Notes under the pieces: generated by a model
Told to the model about the DNA's origin: nothing
The model's input: the letters and a program-made list of their open reading frames with translations, nothing else
Databases searched by the model: none
Position numbers and translations under genes: made by a program
In this document: positions 58,977 to 64,000 of the stretch, piece by piece
Position numbering within the stretch: position 1 is the stretch's first letter
Layout: each line of letters begins with the position of its first letter
DNA from: Bizionia paragorgiae
GTDB lineage: Bacteria; Bacteroidota; Bacteroidia; Flavobacteriales; Flavobacteriaceae
Assembly: GCF_900107625.1 (NCBI RefSeq)
Contig: NZ_FNQK01000005.1
Location: 62,001-126,000 of the forward strand
Direction of reading: 5' to 3'
Length of the DNA: 64,000 bases

Positions 58977-60248
58977 TTAATGTCTGTTGTCACAAAGTAT
59001 AGGGAGTGTTGGTTTCCTTTTATCAATAAATACTAATGAAGGGCAACCAAAACTATAACCTTCAAAACCATATAGGGTAGTAGGTAGATTTTTTAGTGGC
59101 TTACCAGTCCATTGTGTTTTATAAAAGTCGTTTTCTATATGCCCTTTTATGGCCAAGGGAATCAAATGACTACTTTCTGAGTTGCGCTGTAATTGTTCGA
59201 AAATAATAGCTTTGGTGTGCGCATCTCTAACAACCAAATAGCGATAATCCAGTTGGTTTTCATTTTTTAAGTTTTGAATGAAGTAGTCTAGATCGTCTGT
59301 ATAAAAAGCATAAGAATCGGATGCTTGTAAGCCTTTTAGGTCTTCTTTTTCATATTGCGAGTCCGTGTTTGTGCTAAAAGGTTTAGGAAATGCGCTGCTG
59401 TCAATGGGTTCCCATAAAAAGCGAGTGAGTTTGCCAGTTTGAAAAGGGTTGTTACGTCCAACAACTGTAAAATTTTCATCATCTATTTCTTTAATGCCTA
59501 AATCAAAGCCAATCTGATAGTCATCTTCCGAAGGGTGGTCATAATTATCATTAAAATAAGGACTTAAACAAGCGATTACAGGAAGGTTTTTTATGACGTA
59601 GGAATTGATTCTATCTTGTAATAAATTGTATATATAAACAGAATCATTTTCTGAAAGTCGCATACGTTTTAAGAATTCCTTTCTTTGTATTTTATTCAAC
59701 CTAACCGTATTTGATGTGGCCTGTGCTGGACTTATAATTGGTGTTTTCTCATAATTTGAATTCCGTGTATACCGATTCGTAAAATACGTTTCAGAGACAT
59801 TTAAAAAGGCGTTTTTAATCGCGCCTTCATAGGTTTTATAACTTGTTGATGTATAGTATAAATGGATGTCAGAATAGGTGATATCACGTGATAAGTAACC
59901 ACTAAAAACATAGACAATAGCGTTTTGATGTTTTACACCTACCCACTCTCCAGTTATAACCATAACGCCATCTATCAAGTCTTCTTTAATAGCGGTGTGT
60001 TCTACGACATAGACTTTGGTGTTTTGATCGAACTTACCAAGAATAGTACCTTTAGGTGTTGCTCTATAATTCAATCCCGATGCTGCACTCACATAATAGT
60101 ATTCCTGAAGCTGATGATTTGTTTGTATAGAGGGAAATACGCTGTTATAACCAGTAATTTTATTAGCAGTCGCTTGTACTGAAAACGAAACTATTAGAGC
60201 TACAAGGACTAATAAATGAAGCGGTTTTTTTATTGTATTTAAATTCAT
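58977..60248 (-). CDS. Secreted SH3b-domain protein, function unknown
   Basis: The 423-residue protein has a signal peptide (residues 1-29, ending VQATANK) and an SH3b-like domain at about 50-120 (YYYVSAASGLNYRATPKGTILGKFDQNTKVYVVEHT, GEWVGVKHQNAIVYVFSGYLS), as found in wall-binding proteins. The rest (about 125-423) is a unique region containing LSENDSVYIYNLLQDRI and LPTTLYGFEGYSFGCPSLVFID. I do not recognise the second part. It stands 25 bases before the RDD gene, so the two are probably co-transcribed. It should act in the periplasm or on the cell surface. Confidence 0.75.
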   Translation of the reverse strand: MNLNTIKKPLHLLVLVALIVSFSVQATANKITGYNSVFPSIQTNHQLQEYYYVSAASGLNYRATPKGTILGKFDQNTKVYVVEHTAIKEDLIDGVMVITGEWVGVKHQNAIVYVFSGYLSRDITYSDIHLYYTSTSYKTYEGAIKNAFLNVSETYFTNRYTRNSNYEKTPIISPAQATSNTVRLNKIQRKEFLKRMRLSENDSVYIYNLLQDRINSYVIKNLPVIACLSPYFNDNYDHPSEDDYQIGFDLGIKEIDDENFTVVGRNNPFQTGKLTRFLWEPIDSSAFPKPFSTNTDSQYEKEDLKGLQASDSYAFYTDDLDYFIQNLKNENQLDYRYLVVRDAHTKAIIFEQLQRNSESSHLIPLAIKGHIENDFYKTQWTGKPLKNLPTTLYGFEGYSFGCPSLVFIDKRKPTLPILCDNRH

Positions 60249-60299
60249 CGTATTATAAAATGATAGCGTAATAGGCCTGTACTTAATGTTTAGGTGTTG

Positions 60300-60788
60300 T
60301 TATTTTATGAGTTTTCGGTCTTTATCATAAAGTCCGATGAGTATACTGTTACCATCTTGATCCACTTTTAAACCGCCATATTTTGCGGCTTCAAATTTTA
60401 AAGCTTTACCTTCTTGAAAGAAAAACGATTCTGCTCCAATAGACACACGGTTCCAATCTCCCGCTTGATATTTTATAAGATATTCCTTGTTGTTACGTGG
60501 CGTTTTGCCGTCCTGAAGTCTTTCACGTTGTGCCACGCCATTGTCATCTAAGGTCACCACACAAAAGCCCCGTTTTGAAATATTATCACTATGTAAACCA
60601 TCGGAAATAGCATAGTTTAAACGCATGTAATCGCCTTGCATAAGCGAGCGCGGATCGACAGGAGTCAATTCTAGTAAAACCAATTGCCCATCGCTAAGCA
60701 CCGTTTCTTTTTTAAATACAGAACGGTTAAATAATACCAATACCAGAATGAGATTAATTAGGATTATAAGTGGTTTATAATTTTTCAT
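60300..60788 (-). CDS. GDYXXLXY-domain protein
   Basis: The 162-residue protein has one N-terminal membrane anchor (residues 5-20) and the motif that names the family, GDYMRLNYAIS, near residue 53, followed by GFCVVTLDDNGVAQ and GLKVDQDGNSILIGLYD. The family nearly always occurs next to DUF4401 and DUF2157 membrane proteins, as here; the start overlaps the DUF4401 gene by 14 bases. The function of the triad is not known. Confidence 0.88.
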   Translation of the reverse strand: MKNYKPLIILINLILVLVLFNRSVFKKETVLSDGQLVLLELTPVDPRSLMQGDYMRLNYAISDGLHSDNISKRGFCVVTLDDNGVAQRERLQDGKTPRNNKEYLIKYQAGDWNRVSIGAESFFFQEGKALKFEAAKYGGLKVDQDGNSILIGLYDKDRKLIK

Positions 60789-61851
60789 CTGACTTTAGTT
60801 TTTTTGAAATGAATACATACAGTCCTATAAAAACAACTCCAGACGACATAAGAAGTACAGACTTGGTTAATAACGAGAGAAAAAGGTCGTAGTAAAACTG
60901 CATGATAAAATAGATGAAAGCAATAATCCCGATGACTAATCCTGTTTTATAACGCACCAATACACTAAGGAGTATAATTAAAAAAGCACCTGGTAGAGTC
61001 GGTGAAAATAGGGTGGTGGCTAATAGTAACACCGTAGCGCCATAACTAAATACTTTGGTGCTAGTTTTCGTGACTTCCAAACGATTTAAGATGGTGGGCA
61101 TTACCCAAAGAATAGCAGCAATTAAAATGATTGAAGATAACCACAAAAACCGAATGGAAAATACCATACCCATAGCTCTATTAAAAACAAGGAGTCCTAA
61201 AAGTAAAGAAAAAATAAGCGCCACTTTTAACGGATTGTAAAGTGTGGCAAGGGCCCTGTTGTATGTTAGTAGTTTTGCTTCGTTTAAAAATACATAAACC
61301 AATAGTGCAGCAATACCAGCCAGGTAAAGATGAATAAAATTGAAGGCTTCATTGCTGATAATAATATAAAGTAAACACGCGCTAATAAGAACGGTAGACG
61401 TAAATGCGATAATGTAATTGGGCGTCGTTAATAAAGCAGCCAAAGCAATAGCCATAAAGATTAAAGCCATATACTGGTCGTCAATTCGCAATTGCGAAAG
61501 TCCGAAACCCAATACCAAAAACCCTAAGCTATACAGTGCTATGCTTATGGTGTCCATAATAAGTTTTGATATTTTTTTATCAATTACAATCGCTGCAATT
61601 ATAAATAAACTTCCAAAAATTAATAATCCACTTTTTGAGTCGTACAATCCGGCGAGCGCTAAAAAGCCAAGAAAAAATAAAACAGCTAATAGTCCGCCAA
61701 AAATAGAAAGGATTTTAATCGCTACACTCGACGTGTTTTCCGTTTGCTTTTTATAAGCTTCTAGAATAGCCGCTTCGTTGTACTTAAAGGTGTCACCTTC
61801 CATAGCACTAATGCGCTGTAGAAGTTCTTTTTTTTGAGCTATTTTGTCCAT
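60775..61851 (-). CDS. DUF4401-domain membrane protein
   Basis: The 358-residue protein has a short charged N-terminus and about ten hydrophobic spans, matching DUF4401. It lies between DUF2157 (13-base overlap) and GDYXXLXY (14-base overlap), so the three are translated from one message. The regular spans without visible motifs suggest a multi-pass protein, possibly a partner that forms a complex with the DUF2157 protein. No catalytic residues are recognised. Confidence 0.87.
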   Translation of the reverse strand: MDKIAQKKELLQRISAMEGDTFKYNEAAILEAYKKQTENTSSVAIKILSIFGGLLAVLFFLGFLALAGLYDSKSGLLIFGSLFIIAAIVIDKKISKLIMDTISIALYSLGFLVLGFGLSQLRIDDQYMALIFMAIALAALLTTPNYIIAFTSTVLISACLLYIIISNEAFNFIHLYLAGIAALLVYVFLNEAKLLTYNRALATLYNPLKVALIFSLLLGLLVFNRAMGMVFSIRFLWLSSIILIAAILWVMPTILNRLEVTKTSTKVFSYGATVLLLATTLFSPTLPGAFLIILLSVLVRYKTGLVIGIIAFIYFIMQFYYDLFLSLLTKSVLLMSSGVVFIGLYVFISKKLKSDEKL

Positions 61852-62789
61852 GATCGCTGTAGATTAATAAGGTTTTTTATAACTAAAGTGACACTAATTA
61901 CGACGAACAGCCCTATAAATAAAAACATACCAAAATCGTCCGATATTTTTACAAATAGAGCAGAAATTAAAATTATGACACTAAACGGAATCACCGCCAG
62001 ATAAAAGGCATTTTTAGATTGGAGTCCGTATTTTATTGCAGCACTGTAGGCTATTATAACAACTATTAGCAGGATGTAGAATTCGAGTTGCGGACTCTCG
62101 AATAGGCCGTAGCATAAACCTATGGTGCTGTAGCAAATACTTCCTAAAGCTATAGTGTTCGTAAACCAATTGGAAAGTTTTAAAGGCGCTTTAGTCCGAT
62201 TTAAAAATAGGGCCGCTATTAAAAAGACACTATTAATAAGGAATAAGAGTAAGCAGATAAAAAGGAAGGTCCAATCGTGAGCGACTTGCTGAGCATAGAG
62301 AACAACGGTGGTGTTGATTAATACAATATAAATAAGCCATAAAGGGGCGAAACTTGAAACGACTACCCAAAGGGAAATGCATAGTGTCCATCCTAAGAAA
62401 AAATCGTAAGCATTGGCACCCGTTTGATAAATTTGTCCGAAAACAGCAAATAGAACTCCCACTAATAACGCCGCACCAGTAAGTATGGCGTTTTTAACGG
62501 GAGCTTGTAATTTTGAAAAAACAGCGATTAAAGTGGTGATTATAATTAAGCCCTCTATTAATCCGATTTTTACAAATTTATGTAAGTCGGCCCAATTATA
62601 AGCGAAAAAGAAAATGATGCCCGCAACAGAAAACCCAATGCCTAAACTTAAAAAGACTAGTTTTAGAAAGTTTTGCCAATCGGTTTTAGTGCTATAAATA
62701 GTTGTCTTTAGAGCGTGTTCTACGTTTTTTTCCGACCAATTACTATGACGGCTTAGCAGCTCTATATCTTCTTTGTCAAGTTTTATCAT
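61839..62789 (-). CDS. DUF2157-domain membrane protein
   Basis: The 316-residue protein has an N-terminal cytoplasmic part (IELLSRHSNWSEKNVEHAL) and about nine hydrophobic spans, including the FGQIYQTGANAYDFFLGWTLC block that is typical of DUF2157. It is the first gene of the DUF2157-DUF4401-GDYXXLXY operon and overlaps the next gene by 13 bases. The function is unknown; it acts in the inner membrane. Confidence 0.87.
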   Translation of the reverse strand: MIKLDKEDIELLSRHSNWSEKNVEHALKTTIYSTKTDWQNFLKLVFLSLGIGFSVAGIIFFFAYNWADLHKFVKIGLIEGLIIITTLIAVFSKLQAPVKNAILTGAALLVGVLFAVFGQIYQTGANAYDFFLGWTLCISLWVVVSSFAPLWLIYIVLINTTVVLYAQQVAHDWTFLFICLLLFLINSVFLIAALFLNRTKAPLKLSNWFTNTIALGSICYSTIGLCYGLFESPQLEFYILLIVVIIAYSAAIKYGLQSKNAFYLAVIPFSVIILISALFVKISDDFGMFLFIGLFVVISVTLVIKNLINLQRSWTK

Positions 62790-62839
62790 ACCGTTTGTAA
62801 TTTTATAGTGAACGCTTACCGATTTACAACACCTTAAAT

Positions 62840-62959
62840 TTAGGTAAAAACCGATTTACCTATAGCGTAACTAACTAAAGCAATCATAATGATAGCTAAA
62901 ACAGCTATTTTAAACTTCATATAGGTAGAATACCCATCCCAAAAATCATTGTTTTTCAT
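62840..62959 (-). CDS. Small single-span membrane peptide
   Basis: From ATG 62959 the frame gives a 39-residue peptide that starts MKNNDFWDGYSTYMKFK and continues with a hydrophobic span (IAVLAIIMIALVSYAIG) to a TAA. The charged head followed by one membrane span is a common small-protein layout, and it lies in line with its neighbours (18 bases after the gene upstream, 50 before the DUF2157 gene). Homology cannot be judged at this size. Credible but unproven. Confidence 0.55.
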   Translation of the reverse strand: MKNNDFWDGYSTYMKFKIAVLAIIMIALVSYAIGKSVFT

Positions 62960-62977
62960 GAGGTAACCACATTCCTG

Positions 62978-63580
62978 TTAATCTACAATAGTTATAGACT
63001 CGATAATGTTATAGTTTCTATAATCGCCTAATTTAGCATCGTAAAATTCGTAGATGTCATATTCTAAATCTATTGTTTTGCCTTTTAAGGACTCGTAATT
63101 GTTTTGTAAATCAAAATCACTTTGTATAAAGGTTAGCCAATGGAATTTTGTGGTTCTTCCATCTTCAGTTTTTATAGAAAACACAATAAAGTCTTCTTTT
63201 GTAATAGATCTCACTTTCCCTTGTGCCGAATACAAAGTTTCTTCATAATCGTCCTCATCTTTTATATCGGCAAGACTCATCATCACCTCTGGGCAAACGG
63301 TAATCATTTTTAATCCAATAAGTCGACCTAACTCTTCGCCTGTTTCATCAATATTCATCATGTCTATATTATAATCACGAAGTAATTCGTCTTTGTATTT
63401 TCCAGCTTCAGCTAGCATACATAGACCTAACCTTTCGGTAGTGATATTTTCTGTGTCTTTTAATTCAGATAAACATTCACAAGCTTTTTTAGTGATTTTC
63501 AGCATGTAATCGTCCTCTTGAGCAAAGCTATTTTGAACGAATAAAACGGTAAGAAGGATAAGGAGTACTTTGGTTTTCAT
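62978..63580 (-). CDS. Secreted protein of unknown function
   Basis: The 200-residue protein begins MKTKVLLILLTVLFVQNSFAQ, a clear signal peptide, at ATG 63580; the ATG at 63595 adds only five residues. The first part is helical with cysteines (ITKKACECLSEL, LGLCMLAEAGKY); the second (VRSITKEDFIVFSIKTEDGRTTKFHWLTFIQSD, IDLEYDIYEFYDAKLGDYRNYNII) reads as a small beta barrel. I have no family name. It precedes the 39-residue peptide by 18 bases and is probably periplasmic. Confidence 0.72.
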   Translation of the reverse strand: MKTKVLLILLTVLFVQNSFAQEDDYMLKITKKACECLSELKDTENITTERLGLCMLAEAGKYKDELLRDYNIDMMNIDETGEELGRLIGLKMITVCPEVMMSLADIKDEDDYEETLYSAQGKVRSITKEDFIVFSIKTEDGRTTKFHWLTFIQSDFDLQNNYESLKGKTIDLEYDIYEFYDAKLGDYRNYNIIESITIVD

Positions 63581-63808
63581 AACAATTGGTTTCATATTTA
63601 ATTTTAAAATTAGTAGTAGTATAAGTTGGTGTTCGTGTAAAGGACGTTTAAAACCTATAGTGGTGTTGCGTTTTTAGCGCGTTCAAGATAAGTAATCCCC
63701 ACTTTAAATTAGGACATTTAAACAATTTTGAAAGAAATTTCTTCAAGTTTAATGACTTGGGCCTATCCCTTTGTGTTTTATTATTTGGTAGATTAGTATA
63801 TAAAGCTG
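63581..63808. other. Intergenic stretch without a gene
   Basis: No credible reading frame on either strand from the secreted-protein start to the promoter at 63809. AT-rich, with no tRNA-like fold that I could see. Confidence 0.5.
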
Positions 63809-63837
63809 TTTGTAATGGGTTTAAAACAGTATCTTTG
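63809..63837 (+). promoter_or_regulatory. Complete Bacteroidota-type promoter pointing out of the window
   Basis: TTTG (63809-63812), 17 bases, then TATCTTTG (63830-63837) is an exact match to the consensus pattern. The 163 bases that follow show no start codon on the plus strand, so the gene it drives begins after the window end or the transcript has a long leader. Confidence 0.6.
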
Positions 63838-64000
63838 TCGTCTATTATTTATTTTCGATACTAATTATCTCTTCGTAGCATTCTAGCGCATTGCTTGGAA
63901 TTTATTTTTATAAATCCGCATCTACATAATAACAATTTTAATAGTTTTTGGTACGTGTAAGTAAGGTCTTTTGGCTACTGCTTCACGCCGTGTTGTAAAC

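Noticed and set aside
1-64000. CRISPR arrays, insertion sequences, tRNA or rRNA genes
   Set aside because: I found no repeat-spacer array, transposase frame, terminal inverted repeats or cloverleaf that I could support; a covariance-model search would be decisive for RNA genes.

Overview
The window looks like a chromosome segment of a gliding-type marine or soil Flavobacteriaceae (phylum Bacteroidota). The DNA is AT-rich. Recognisable promoters follow the Bacteroidota pattern TAnnTTTG, Shine-Dalgarno sequences are weak, and the gene content is typical of the family: a subtype iii type VI secretion system (T6SSiii), GldF/GldG-type gliding components, several Crp/Fnr regulators and a DUF2157/DUF4401/GDYXXLXY triad. 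These assignments come from reading the sequence and from family knowledge; no database search was run.

Layout. 1-3321: the end of a pirin-like gene, an OsmC-family gene, two poorly characterised genes and a Sir2 deacylase that lacks the zinc cysteines. 3662-23850: a T6SSiii locus. TssH, TssB and TssC run rightward and meet TssO at a bidirectional terminator. A leftward block encodes an NlpC/P60 hydrolase, TssG, TssN, two Hcp/TssD proteins, VgrG, a DUF2235 (Tle1-like) lipase, a DUF2931 lipoprotein (likely its immunity protein), an unknown protein, a DUF4280 PAAR-like spike and TssO. A rightward block encodes TssE, TssF, a PKD protein (TssP-like), TssK and an Hcp with an extra C-terminal domain. 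No clear TssQ or TssR is visible.

24110-31466: an outer membrane barrel, a HAD phosphatase, an MtfA-like peptidase whose start codon lies in a 13-bp tandem repeat, and a sulfur cluster (Crp/Fnr regulator, TauE, persulfide dioxygenase with rhodanese domains, two YeeE/YedE halves, thioredoxin, thiol methyltransferase). 31582-50243 is mostly core metabolism and transport: DnaN, a fused GldF-GldG protein, DUF62 SAM hydrolase, PhoH, PurC, a ClC channel, an AGCS symporter, Acs, an MFS exporter, two Crp/Fnr regulators, YceI (behind a perfect 20-bp FNR-like palindrome), a desaturase, DinB and an MsbA-like ABC exporter. 50262-54331: a two-gene McrBC-like type IV restriction module. 54413-63580: a NUDIX hydrolase, a LytTR two-component pair, envelope proteins of unknown role, a lipoprotein gene broken by an in-frame stop, an RDD protein, an SH3b protein, the DUF2157/DUF4401/GDYXXLXY triad and a 39-residue membrane peptide. 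The last 420 bases hold no gene but have a good promoter pointing out of the window.

The most unusual points are the T6SS effector cassette and the extended Hcp, the GldFG fusion, the McrB-type ATPase with a ScoMcrA-like N-terminus, the in-frame stop at 57893, the start-codon tandem repeat at 25631, and the thiol methyltransferase attached to a persulfide-detoxification cluster.
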